Assembly: GCA_016704345.1 (NCBI GenBank)
Contig: JADJAH010000009.1
Span: 1-64,000, forward strand
Length of the DNA stretch: 64,000 bases
From: Ignavibacteria bacterium
Lineage (GTDB): Bacteria > Bacteroidota > Ignavibacteria > Tepidaquicellales > Tepidaquicellaceae
Direction of reading: 5' to 3'
The notes below the pieces were generated by a model, which saw only the letters and a program-made list of their open reading frames with translations, did no database searches and had not been told where the DNA came from. Every line of letters starts with the position of its first letter. The stretch's first letter is position 1. The position numbers and the translations under genes are program-made. Of the stretch, positions 44,012 through 52,838 are shown in pieces.

Positions 44012-44096
44012 AAATCACCTGCTCTAAATTCGTACGCTTCGATCACCGTTGATCCAACGGCTGATTAAATTTTAATAAACCAAAAAACAAAATAGT

Positions 44097-44528
44097 ATGA
44101 AAGCATTTGCATTTGCATTGCTGACAGGACTCATAGTAGTCTTCTCGGCGAACAGTTTCGTAAAATCTTCTGTAACAAGTAATTCAGCGGATTCCACATT
44201 TTCAGAAAAGGAATCCACATTGTCAGATAAGGAATCTGCATTGGTTTGTCCTGTAAGCAAGGAAACTATTACGGGTGAAGGCGTTAAGTATGAATATCTT
44301 GGACAGCAGTTTGTTTTATGCTGTGAAGGTTGTGCAAAATCATTTAACAAGAATCCGGCAAAATATATGTCAGGCGGACTTAAGGATGTTGTATGCGGAA
44401 TGGATGACGGCAATAAGGAAATCAACGCAGTCAGCAATGGTGTGAAATATTACTTCTGCAATGAATCATGCAAAGAAAAATTCGAGAAAGATCCGGATCA
44501 ATATTTAAATGAATTCAAGAAGAAGTAA
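44097..44528 (+). CDS. Exported protein with two YHS/TRASH-like metal-binding domains
   Basis: A signal peptide (MKAFAFALLTGLIVVFSANS), a Ser/Glu-rich linker with a repeated SDKES motif, then two YHS-type domains. The first is CPVSKETITGEGVKYEYLGQ with FVLCCEGCAKSFNKNPAKY. The second is VCGMDDGNKEI with GVKYYFCNESCKEKFEKDP. Each has the upstream Cys and the C-x2/3-C pair of the fold. YHS domains in exported proteins are linked to copper and other heavy metals. It lies between the Cys-rich protein and a TonB receptor, which supports a copper-handling unit. Whether it is periplasmic or surface-bound is not clear. Confidence 0.78.
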   Translation: MKAFAFALLTGLIVVFSANSFVKSSVTSNSADSTFSEKESTLSDKESALVCPVSKETITGEGVKYEYLGQQFVLCCEGCAKSFNKNPAKYMSGGLKDVVCGMDDGNKEINAVSNGVKYYFCNESCKEKFEKDPDQYLNEFKKK

Positions 44529-44546
44529 CTGAAGGCATTTGGACTT

Positions 44547-44587
44547 TGTACACTTTGCAGAAGAATCGGATCACTGCAAAGTGTACA
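44547..44587 (+). promoter_or_regulatory. Strong hairpin between the YHS gene and the TonB receptor gene
   Basis: A perfect 14-bp stem TGTACACTTTGCAG/CTGCAAAGTGTACA with a 13-base loop. Only a weak T-rich tail follows (TTTCCGGCTTCTT). It may be a partial terminator that reduces receptor expression relative to the upstream genes. Confidence 0.65.
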
Positions 44588-44620
44588 TTTCCGGCTTCTT
44601 AAAATGAAAGGGAAAACTAT

Positions 44621-46858
44621 ATGAGCAATAGATACCACTTAGTTTTGATTGCAGTATTAATGCTGCTTTGCAGTTCATCCTTTGCGGATGAAATAAAGGG
44701 AAGGGTTTATGGTTCAATTGACGGCAAGAAAGAACCCCTCGAAGATGTCATTGTAAAGTGGTTCAATACTACAAAAGGGACTATCACAGACGAGAAGGGC
44801 TTCTTTGAAATTCCGAATGACAATATTACTGACATGCGTCTTGTCATAACATATACCGGTTTTACAACTGATACAGTTGAGATTACAGATGAAACGTTTG
44901 TTGAAGTTACTCTGAGTGCCAATGCTACAACTGACGTGATTAATGTTGAGGATGAAATGAGTTCAACTTATTTCGAAGCAGTGACTTCTAAGACAGAGGT
45001 CATAACTTCACAGGAACTCGTGAAGGATGCCTGCTGTGATCTTTCAGGATGTTTCGGAAGAAACTCGTCGGTTGAAGTTGCAGTCACAGATATTATTACA
45101 GACAGCAAGGAGTTGAAGATGCTTGGTCTCGAGGGAGTTTACACTCAAATACTTACGGACAACATGCCGGTATTCTCAGGACTAAACGTGAAGTATGGCG
45201 TAAGCAGTATTCCCGGAACTCTGATAGACAGGATTACAGTCTCAAAAGGTTCTAATTCAGTACTTCACGGATATGAATCCATAAGCGGCATTATGAATGT
45301 ACTTATGAGAGATTATGACAATTCCGATAAAGTTCTTGTGAATGCATTTCTTAACAGCATGCTTGAAAAGCAGTTTAACCTGAACCTTGCTCAGAATACC
45401 GGAAACAGATGGAACACAATCGGGTCGTTTCATTCCGCTCAGAAATCAAACCGCGTAGATGAGAATAATGACGGCTTCCTGGATAATCCTCTTACTACAA
45501 GATATGTGCTTTACAACAAGTGGAAATATTTGGACAACAAGAGCAAGACAGAATTCAACATTGCAGGAAGATACTGGAATGAAGACAGAATAGGTGGTCA
45601 GGACGATTTCAACGTGGATATAGACGAGGGAGGCAATAATGTTTACGGACAGACTGTTAAGATAAGTTCATTCGAGGGATATTCGAGATACAGCAAGATG
45701 CTCTCCAAAACCAGCAGTATGAAATTCTATTTATCAGGATCATTTTATGATCAGTCATCATATTATGGATTTACATCTTATGAAGCAGACCAGACAAATA
45801 TTAATGCAATGGGATTTTATGAATTTGAGCTGTCTAAGTTAAGCTTCTTGAAAGCAGGAATGAGTTACAAGTATCAGGATATAGATGAGTCTATAGATTT
45901 CAAGGACACTACGAACAAGACTTACAATGGGGCATATCCTCAGCTTGAATCTTTGCCGGGAATATTTGCGGAGAACTCAGTTAACTTCCTCGATAACACA
46001 GCAACAATCACGACAGGCCTCAGATATGACTATCACAATAATTACGGCTCAGTAGTTACGCCACGAGCTTTAATAAGATATCAGCCATTCACCGATCTCG
46101 TAGTAAGGACTTCCATCGGAACGGGTTTCAGGATCGCGAAAATATTCAGCGAGTATTCTAACATACTTGCCAGTTCAAGAAACATTATAATTAAAGAAAC
46201 TCTCGATCCGGAGAAAGTACTCAACTTCGGCGCCGACGTGCTATTGTATTTCCAGCTTGGAGAGATTGCAGGAAGCTTGAATTTCGATTACTACCATACT
46301 ACTTTCTACAACAAGATCATCCCTGACTATGACACTGATCCTTCTGTAGTTTATTTTTCAAACCTTGACGGTGGAGCTCACTCAAATGTATTTCAGGCTG
46401 AAGCAAATATGAAAGTACTAAAGAATATTGATCTCAAACTTGCATACAAGTTTATTGACAACAAGTATGATCTCAATGGTGTAACATACGATCAGCCGTT
46501 CAATTCAAAAGACAGAATTTTTGCGACTTTCTCTTATGCTCCGCAGAATAACTCATACATTATTTCAGCAGGCTTACAGTGGTTTGGCAAGCAGCGCCTG
46601 CCTTCGACCGAGAGCAATCCGGTTGAGTACAGACGACCACTGGAATCTGACCCGTACACTATGATCAATGCACAGATCAATAAGAACTTCAGCTTCCTGG
46701 AAATTTATGCCGGTGTGGATAACATTCTGGACTTTAAACAGGAGAATCCGATAATAGCGGCTGATGATCCCTTTGGACAATACTTTGACACTTCATTCAT
46801 TTGGGGACCAACAAAGGGCAGAGAATTTTATCTTGGCTTCAGATTACTCTTCAACTAA
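44621..46858 (+). CDS. TonB-dependent outer-membrane receptor, probable metal (copper) type
   Basis: A 745-residue receptor. A signal peptide (LVLIAVLMLLCSSSFADE) is followed by a carboxypeptidase-D-like regulatory domain (KGRVYGSIDGKKEPLEDVIV), a plug domain, and a 22-strand barrel ending in GREFYLGFRLLFN with a terminal aromatic residue. The plug has an unusual Cys cluster (DACCDLSGCFGRN), then KMLGLEGVYTQILTDNMPVF and ISGIMNVLMRDYD. This Cys-containing plug type occurs in Bacteroidota receptors next to copper and heavy-metal genes. With the two Cys-rich upstream proteins it may import copper, which NosZ and the predicted copper oxidase need. The ligand is not proven. Confidence 0.87.
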   Translation: MSNRYHLVLIAVLMLLCSSSFADEIKGRVYGSIDGKKEPLEDVIVKWFNTTKGTITDEKGFFEIPNDNITDMRLVITYTGFTTDTVEITDETFVEVTLSANATTDVINVEDEMSSTYFEAVTSKTEVITSQELVKDACCDLSGCFGRNSSVEVAVTDIITDSKELKMLGLEGVYTQILTDNMPVFSGLNVKYGVSSIPGTLIDRITVSKGSNSVLHGYESISGIMNVLMRDYDNSDKVLVNAFLNSMLEKQFNLNLAQNTGNRWNTIGSFHSAQKSNRVDENNDGFLDNPLTTRYVLYNKWKYLDNKSKTEFNIAGRYWNEDRIGGQDDFNVDIDEGGNNVYGQTVKISSFEGYSRYSKMLSKTSSMKFYLSGSFYDQSSYYGFTSYEADQTNINAMGFYEFELSKLSFLKAGMSYKYQDIDESIDFKDTTNKTYNGAYPQLESLPGIFAENSVNFLDNTATITTGLRYDYHNNYGSVVTPRALIRYQPFTDLVVRTSIGTGFRIAKIFSEYSNILASSRNIIIKETLDPEKVLNFGADVLLYFQLGEIAGSLNFDYYHTTFYNKIIPDYDTDPSVVYFSNLDGGAHSNVFQAEANMKVLKNIDLKLAYKFIDNKYDLNGVTYDQPFNSKDRIFATFSYAPQNNSYIISAGLQWFGKQRLPSTESNPVEYRRPLESDPYTMINAQINKNFSFLEIYAGVDNILDFKQENPIIAADDPFGQYFDTSFIWGPTKGREFYLGFRLLFN

Positions 46859-46981
46859 AGACTGGGCCGGAAGTTTAATTGAGGTAACCATGAATTAGAA
46901 GGCAGGAGCAGTTACTTTCACATTTCAATTTTCAATTTTCAATTAATGATTGGCTTTACTCCTATTTTTAATTTCTAATTT

Positions 46982-47362
46982 TTAATTTTTAATTCTCTCC
47001 CCTCTCCCAGCTTGCCACATCAACATCAACCACCCCAAAAGAAATGAAACACCTCCAAGAGGTGTGATCATCGCTATAATCTTTATTGAAGTAAGTGAGT
47101 AGATGTAAAGAGATAACGAAAAAAGAATAATCCCTGCAAGAAAGAATTTGTTGGCCTTCATCAGGTCCAGTCTTGTTGATAAAGATACAGCCAGCAGTAC
47201 TGATGAATGAATGAGATGATACAAGACTCCGGTTCTGAAAGTCTCCGTAGTTTCAGGGGTAAGATATTGCTTAAGTGAGTGGGCTCCAAATGCGCCAATA
47301 GCGACTCCGAGAAATCCCATTAGAGAACTTATTACGATCCACTTTGATGCAGATATTTTCAA
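46982..47362 (-). CDS. DUF423 family membrane protein
   Basis: A 126-residue protein with four membrane helices. Its hallmark is VAIGAFGAHSLKQYLTPETT with FRTGVLYHLIHSSVLLAVSL, followed by FFLAGIILFSLSLYIYSL and ITPLGGVSFLLGWLMLMWQA. This family (YwdK/YgdD) has no established function. It is monocistronic, with an AT-rich array (about 46917-46990) at its 3' end overlapping the stop region. Confidence 0.88.
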   Translation of the reverse strand: MKISASKWIVISSLMGFLGVAIGAFGAHSLKQYLTPETTETFRTGVLYHLIHSSVLLAVSLSTRLDLMKANKFFLAGIILFSLSLYIYSLTSIKIIAMITPLGGVSFLLGWLMLMWQAGRGERIKN

Positions 47363-47797
47363 TTGTCAGTTAATAATTTATTTAGTTTCACTTTTATGAA
47401 TATGAAGCAATTTACACACACTCCGCATAAATCATTTCAGATATTACAAATTCCATGCTCTTTTAATCCTAATTTCAACAGCTTGGACGGAATCAGCAAC
47501 CGCACTTTCTTGCAGGCTCAACAATTACTCCATTTCCGAAAAGCTCAATCTTTTTCCTTTGAAAATTTTTTCATTGATACAAGTTATCTGTTAAGGGATA
47601 TTGGTATGTGCATGCGTATTGTATCGTGTGAGATTACAATTTCACATTCATTTACAATATTCATAAAATTCCCAATACCAAAAACTCCAAAATACTTGGC
47701 GGACGAATGATCTCTGAAAATTATGTCTCTATGTTATTCACATTCTCCACCGAGCTGAATAATTTCATGATTTTTATCGAATAATTATTTTTACACA
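47363..47797. other. Gene-free stretch
   Basis: About 435 AT-rich bases between the divergent DUF423 and cytochrome-like genes. An open frame on the plus strand (47363-47710) is Phe/Ser/Thr-rich with no domain, signal or family feature. No hairpin or tRNA is seen. Confidence 0.5.
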
Positions 47798-48571
47798 ATG
47801 AAGAAAACTTTTTTGATCTATTCGTCCATTCTGATACTGCTTGTTTTCACAAGCTATTTCTCACAGAATGAAAATGTCTTCAGTAAATCTGATACAGTAT
47901 CTTCAGTGCCAACAGACTGCGATTCATCTGTTGTTTACTTTAGACAGGATGTCCTGCCACTGCTTCAGTCAAACTGCGCAAAATCAGGATGCCATAACGA
48001 AGAAACCCGAAAGCATGGTGTTGTACTCAATAGCTACGAGAATCTGATGGCAACAGTAGAGATGGAACGTGAAGATGATGACTTTGATGACGACCGTAAG
48101 GACGACCGCGGCAGAGATGACGACAGAAAGGGCAGAGGCAACGGTGCTGACAGATATAAGAACAAGCTTGAGAAGATGATGAGGCTTAACAAGATGCCGC
48201 CTTCACCGGAGAAGAAACTGTCTCAGGAACAAAGGAACATTATACTCAAGTGGATAGATCAGGGAATGCAGAATAATAGTTGCGAAGTATCTGCGACGGA
48301 TTGCAACACCGTCAATATGAATTTTACAAAAGATATCAAACCTATAATTGACGAGAACTGTGTCGGATGTCATGGCGGAGCAAAGCCAAAGAAAGGATAT
48401 GACTTCAGCAATCCCGAAAAATTCCGTGAAGTTGCATTAACGGGCCTGGTTTATCTGGCCGTATCACACTCCGAGGGTGCAACACCAATGCCGTTTGAAG
48501 GAGATAAACTTTCAGATTGCGATATAAGCAAGATAAAGTCATGGATAGACGCCGGAGCTGAACTAAAGTGA
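47798..48571 (+). CDS. Exported cytochrome c-like protein with two heme sites (planctomycete-cytochrome type)
   Basis: A 257-residue exported protein (signal TFLIYSSILILLVFTSYFSQ). It has two heme-binding-like sites: CAKSGCH (C-x3-CH) near residue 63 in VLPLLQSNCAKSGCHNEETR, and CVGCH near residue 188 in IKPIIDENCVGCHGG. The arrangement xDVxPxLxxxCxxxxCH is typical of c-type cytochrome domains that accompany large surface proteins. The middle is extremely charged (EREDDDFDDDRKDDRGRDDD). The tail NPEKFREVALTG and DKLSDCDISKIKSWIDAGAE fits the same family. The role is unknown. Confidence 0.8.
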   Translation: MKKTFLIYSSILILLVFTSYFSQNENVFSKSDTVSSVPTDCDSSVVYFRQDVLPLLQSNCAKSGCHNEETRKHGVVLNSYENLMATVEMEREDDDFDDDRKDDRGRDDDRKGRGNGADRYKNKLEKMMRLNKMPPSPEKKLSQEQRNIILKWIDQGMQNNSCEVSATDCNTVNMNFTKDIKPIIDENCVGCHGGAKPKKGYDFSNPEKFREVALTGLVYLAVSHSEGATPMPFEGDKLSDCDISKIKSWIDAGAELK

Positions 48572-48697
48572 ATATATCCATTGTCTTTCAAAAACAATTA
48601 ATAGTATTTTTTTGAAGAAAGTATGAATTCAGCACTTCGACATGGTTTATAGGTAAAATGACTTGTAACTATAACCTGACCGCCTTATTTTGCACCC

Positions 48698-49147
48698 ATG
48701 ATTACAATATTAATGATAATTCTCATACTTTCCTCCATAATATTAATGGCGGTAGTATTGATGCAGTCATCTAAAGGAAACGGGCTTGCGGGCCCAATAG
48801 GCGGCTCCAGCGTAACAATGGCATTCGGAGTTAGAAGAACATCCGACTTCCTGACAAAAGCTACAACAATTCTTGCAGTTGTGATAATGGTTGGAAGCAT
48901 TGCAGTGAACCTGCTGATAGCTAACTCAGGCGCTGTGGATGAATCGATCATTCAGAAGAACGCCGGTGGTCAACAACAGATGCCTCCAACTCAAAATACA
49001 CTTCCTCCAACTGAAACAGCTCCTCCAACCGGAACACCTGATCCAAATCAGGATGCTATTCAAAATCAGGAACAAAAACCACCTGAGCCGGTACAAAAGG
49101 ATCTTAATGATACAAAGACTAAGGAAGTAGAACCTGCAGGACCGTAA
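48698..49147 (+). CDS. secG: Preprotein translocase subunit SecG
   Basis: A 149-residue subunit of the SecYEG channel. The first helix is MITILMIILILSSIILMAVV and it carries the conserved LMQSSKGNGLAGPIGG loop. The second helix is TTILAVVIMVGSIAVNLLI. Between them lies FGVRRTSDFLTKAT. The C-terminal 60 residues are Pro/Gln/Thr-rich (APPTGTPDPNQDAIQNQEQK), a variable extension common in this lineage. A strong terminator lies 50 bases after the stop. Confidence 0.93.
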   Translation: MITILMIILILSSIILMAVVLMQSSKGNGLAGPIGGSSVTMAFGVRRTSDFLTKATTILAVVIMVGSIAVNLLIANSGAVDESIIQKNAGGQQQMPPTQNTLPPTETAPPTGTPDPNQDAIQNQEQKPPEPVQKDLNDTKTKEVEPAGP

Positions 49148-49165
49148 CATCAATCAGATTTTGAT

Positions 49166-49762
49166 GTGATTCCAGAAGAATATTTCTGCTTATTGAAAAA
49201 GAGCGCTGCTATCAAATGCAGCGCTCTTTTATTTTTTACAATTCTGATATTTCCCGGTACAGAATTTTGCCGGGCGGATGAACCTGTAATACTTAAACAA
49301 TCTGAGCTTCTTACAAACAGCAGACTCAAACTTTCAGACAGCACTGCTAAGAAGAAACCGAAAGAATTCAATATGAAAAAAGATCCGTGGAAAGCTGTTC
49401 TCTTTTCCGCTCTGTTACCCGGAGCCGGGCAATATTACAATGAGTCTTACTGGAAGATCCCGGTTGTCCTTGGATTAGGAGGCTATTTCGGATACGTGAT
49501 CATCAACAATAACAACAAGTATACAGACTACAAAGACCGGTATGAGCAGTCACAAACAATTAACAACCCGGACGGCGACCCTCAACTCAAGACATTCAGG
49601 GATTTTTATAAAGACCAACGGGATGACTTCGCTGTCTATGCACTCATACTTTATGTAGTGAACCTCATTGACGCTTATGTAGATGCGCAATTGTTTGATT
49701 TCGATGTAAGCGATTCAAAGTCATTCCCAAACAGCCGCATGACTCTCAAAATCAACTTCTGA
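49166..49762 (+). CDS. DUF5683 family membrane protein
   Basis: A 198-residue protein. The core, DPWKAVLFSALLPGAGQYYN followed by ESYWKIPVVLGLGGYFGYVI, is the DUF5683 signature. The body has YTDYKDRYEQ, then FYKDQRDDFAVYALILYVVN and LIDAYVDAQLFDFDVSD. A signal peptide (AAIKCSALLFFTILIFPGTE) precedes it. The start is uncertain: GTG at 49166 or TTG at 49193. The signal sequence is encoded by DNA that also forms the terminator hairpin after secG (49198-49237), so expression may depend on read-through. Related proteins are envelope proteins of unknown function. Confidence 0.78.
   Translation: MIPEEYFCLLKKSAAIKCSALLFFTILIFPGTEFCRADEPVILKQSELLTNSRLKLSDSTAKKKPKEFNMKKDPWKAVLFSALLPGAGQYYNESYWKIPVVLGLGGYFGYVIINNNNKYTDYKDRYEQSQTINNPDGDPQLKTFRDFYKDQRDDFAVYALILYVVNLIDAYVDAQLFDFDVSDSKSFPNSRMTLKINF
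49198..49237 (+). terminator. Rho-independent terminator after secG, inside the next gene's signal-peptide codons
   Basis: A perfect 12-bp stem AAAGAGCGCTGC/GCAGCGCTCTTT with an 8-base loop is followed by a T-rich tail (TTATTTTTT). It lies 50 bases after the secG stop but within the coding sequence of the DUF5683 protein. Confidence 0.8.
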
Positions 49763-52690
49763 TCAATACCCGAAAACGTCCTTCAACGTAAGCACCTTTA
49801 CATCACCGTACTTCTTCAGAGTTTCCATGTCAAGCTTATTTATATCTCCCAATACAAGTACATCATAATTTCTCGAAGCAAATCTTTCATCATGAAATTT
49901 CTTAAGGTCACTCAAAGTATAATCAGGAACTTTGGAATAAATATATTTCCTGATATCGTAATCTCTTCCAAGTCTCTTTGCATTTTCAAATGAACCAAGT
50001 ATTCCCGAACCGGTCACTCTCTCAGTCTGCACCTGCTTTACAATAGCATTCTTTGAATTGTCAAAAATGACTTGCGATTCAGGCATCTTCTTAAGCAACA
50101 AATTCATTTCCCTCATTGCATCAGAGAGCTTGTCTGCCTGAGTTCCGATGTATGCAATTGTGTAATTACTCATATCCTTTTCTCTCGGCAAACTGTATGA
50201 TGAGAATGTAGAATAAGCCAGCGCTTTTGATTCCCTCAAATCCTGAAATACTATTGATCCCATACCGCCTCCAAAATATTCATTAAACAAAGCAGCGATC
50301 GGAACATCTCCATTATCAAACTTCTCTCCCTTCGAAAGCATGATGATCTCTGCCTGTGTCATATCATAATCAACTACATAGACTTCCCTGCCTTTGGTTT
50401 CCTTCTCTTTGTATTCAATTGCTGCCGGAACAGCTTCAGGAACAGAAGGTGTCTTGTGATATTGATTCAGCAATGCCAATACCTCTTCTTCTCCAAGCGG
50501 ACCGTAATAATAAATTCGTTGAGGATAATTGAAAAGCTTCTTCATTTTGCCCGTCAATTCAGCGAATGTGATCTTGCGCATCTCCTCTTCCTTAATACGA
50601 TTCGTGAACGGATTTAACTTTCCGTATTTTGCATAGGAATATAATCCGCTCCAGAGAATTGTCTCTTTCGAAAGTTTGTCATCTTCTCTTTTCTTCAACA
50701 TATCATCCACAAGTTTCTCCAGTGAATTCTCATCACCCGTAGGTTCTCTGTATGTGCTTTCAAAGAGCTTTAGAGAAGGTTCAAAGCTGTCTGATAATCC
50801 GGACAGGCTGGCAGAGGTTCTTTCAAGAGACACAGCAGTACCGTGAGATGCCGCAAGTCTGTAAAATTCTTCGCTAAGCTTGTCTGCAGGAAGATCCCCT
50901 GCTCCGGTATAGTTCATATATTCAGATGCAAGTGAAAGCTTGTTGTCGTTTCTCGCGCCATTTTCTACAATAATCTTTAAGTCGTACAACTGATTCTCAT
51001 TGTTGCGGAGATAATATACAGGCACTCCTGTTTCAGTCTTGAGCTCCGTGATCTCACTCTTGAAATCAAGAAATACAGGACTCAGTTCTTCTGAAGGCAG
51101 GCCCGCTATCTCCCTGAAGAATTCCGATTGATCTTCCCGGTTCATCTTAACAGGTGTAATCGGCGGTTTCTCAACCTTAACAACATTCGGATCTTCACCT
51201 GTCTTTTTATAAATCAGAACATAGTTATCATTGAGATTCTCCTGAGCATATTTCATAACATCTTCTTTCGAGACCTGCGCCAGCGTATCAATATTAAATA
51301 TGTAATTTTCCCAAGGTATATCCAAAATGAATGAATTGACATATGAGCCTACCCTGCTGGAATTGTTTTCAAAGGATCTTATCTGTGCCACTTTAAAATT
51401 CTTCACAACTGCGGGGATGAGCCAGTCGGGAAATTCACCTTTCTTTAACAGCTCAACCTGAGACATGATGAGATCTTTTACCTCTTCGAGAGATTGTCCC
51501 TGCCTTGCCTTTCCGCCAAGAGTAATTGCAGAATAATCTTTAAGTACTATCGAGTAGCAGTATGCATCTATGACTTTCTGACTTTGATTCAGATTAAGGT
51601 CTATTAATCCTGCTGTACCGTTATTGAGAATGTATTCAATGACTCTCAGTATGTTTGCATCCTTTGAAGATGCTCCGTTTGCCCTGTATCCGAATGTTAC
51701 ACTCTCTTCAGACGGCCCGTAAATTGTCTGAATCTCCGGAGCTGTGATAGGCTCTTCTACAGGCGGTTCAAACTCCTGAAATTCCTTAGCTTCAAATACT
51801 CCGAATCTCTTTTCAATAAGTTTTATCGCCTGATCCGGATCAAAATCTCCGGCAAGCATAATTGCCATGTTACCCGGAACATAACGGGCATTATAGTAAT
51901 CTTGAATTTCACTTATTGACGGATTCTGAAGCTGCTCAACGCTTCCTATGGTTGTTTGAGTACCGTAAGTATGCTTCTTGAAAAGCCCTGCCCACAGTGC
52001 ATCAAACACTTTGTCACCATCATCGTCAAGCGAAGTGTTCTTTTCTTCATACACAGCCTCGAGTTCGGTATGAAACAATCTCATCACAGGATTTCTAAAC
52101 CTCTCGGCTTCAATGCTTAGCCACTTGTCCAGTTGGTTAGATGGTATGTCGCATATGTAAACTGTCTCTTCAAATGATGTGTAAGCATTAGACCCTGAAC
52201 CTCCAATATTGGCAATCATTTTATCGTACTCATTTGGAATTGCAAATTCTGAAGCGAGATAAGACAGACTGTCAATGATCTTATACAACCGTTTTCTTTC
52301 ATCCGGATCAGTTGTCTGTTTCCTTATATTGTATAAAGAAGTGATGGAATCAATGAGCGGTTTTTCCATGGCAAAATTCTTTGAACCAAACCTGTCAGTT
52401 CCTTTGAAAAGCATGTGCTCGAGGTAATGCGACAGCCCCTGCGCATTCGTTGGGTCGTTCTTTCTTCCGGTCGACACTGCAATATATGTATAGATCCTGG
52501 GCTCAGACTTGTTAACTGAGAGATAAACTTTAAGCCCGTTCTTAAGAGTATATATTCTTGTTTGAAGCGGATCATTTACAACTGACTCATAGGTATAGTC
52601 CCCGGAAGTAATTTGTTGTGTCTGAGCATTTATTGCGGAGAATCCTATGGATACAAGTAGTAAAGCAAAGATGAATCTTAATTTCATCAT
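49763..52690 (-). CDS. M16-family zinc metalloprotease (double-domain, exported)
   Basis: About 975 residues. The signal peptide MMKLRFIFALLLVSIGFSAI favours the start at 52690 and not an in-frame ATG 60 bases earlier. The first M16 domain carries the inverted zinc motif HYLEH (GLSHYLEHMLFKGTDRFGSK), with the downstream zinc Glu in YEEKNTS. A second, inactive M16 half follows, with insertions typical of secreted peptidases (MTQAEIIMLSKGE, NEYFGGGMGSIVFQDLRESK). M16 proteins of this type are found in the periplasm or on the surface of Bacteroidota. It converges with the DUF5683 gene, whose stop it meets at 49762. Confidence 0.9.
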   Translation of the reverse strand: MMKLRFIFALLLVSIGFSAINAQTQQITSGDYTYESVVNDPLQTRIYTLKNGLKVYLSVNKSEPRIYTYIAVSTGRKNDPTNAQGLSHYLEHMLFKGTDRFGSKNFAMEKPLIDSITSLYNIRKQTTDPDERKRLYKIIDSLSYLASEFAIPNEYDKMIANIGGSGSNAYTSFEETVYICDIPSNQLDKWLSIEAERFRNPVMRLFHTELEAVYEEKNTSLDDDGDKVFDALWAGLFKKHTYGTQTTIGSVEQLQNPSISEIQDYYNARYVPGNMAIMLAGDFDPDQAIKLIEKRFGVFEAKEFQEFEPPVEEPITAPEIQTIYGPSEESVTFGYRANGASSKDANILRVIEYILNNGTAGLIDLNLNQSQKVIDAYCYSIVLKDYSAITLGGKARQGQSLEEVKDLIMSQVELLKKGEFPDWLIPAVVKNFKVAQIRSFENNSSRVGSYVNSFILDIPWENYIFNIDTLAQVSKEDVMKYAQENLNDNYVLIYKKTGEDPNVVKVEKPPITPVKMNREDQSEFFREIAGLPSEELSPVFLDFKSEITELKTETGVPVYYLRNNENQLYDLKIIVENGARNDNKLSLASEYMNYTGAGDLPADKLSEEFYRLAASHGTAVSLERTSASLSGLSDSFEPSLKLFESTYREPTGDENSLEKLVDDMLKKREDDKLSKETILWSGLYSYAKYGKLNPFTNRIKEEEMRKITFAELTGKMKKLFNYPQRIYYYGPLGEEEVLALLNQYHKTPSVPEAVPAAIEYKEKETKGREVYVVDYDMTQAEIIMLSKGEKFDNGDVPIAALFNEYFGGGMGSIVFQDLRESKALAYSTFSSYSLPREKDMSNYTIAYIGTQADKLSDAMREMNLLLKKMPESQVIFDNSKNAIVKQVQTERVTGSGILGSFENAKRLGRDYDIRKYIYSKVPDYTLSDLKKFHDERFASRNYDVLVLGDINKLDMETLKKYGDVKVLTLKDVFGY

Positions 52691-52838
52691 ATAGGAAAAA
52701 ATGTTTTTTGATTTATGCGCTTTCGCGCATGAATTAGGGTGATACTTCAATACAGACGAAGCATTAAACTATAAGTTAATGGGCTTTGTCCTATGTCTGA
52801 AACTCACAGAGAGAACAAAAATATAAAAGCAAACTACA

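Noticed and set aside
47363..47710. Plus-strand 115-residue protein
   Set aside because: Phe/Ser/Thr-rich composition from AT-rich DNA, no recognisable domain and no neighbour support.
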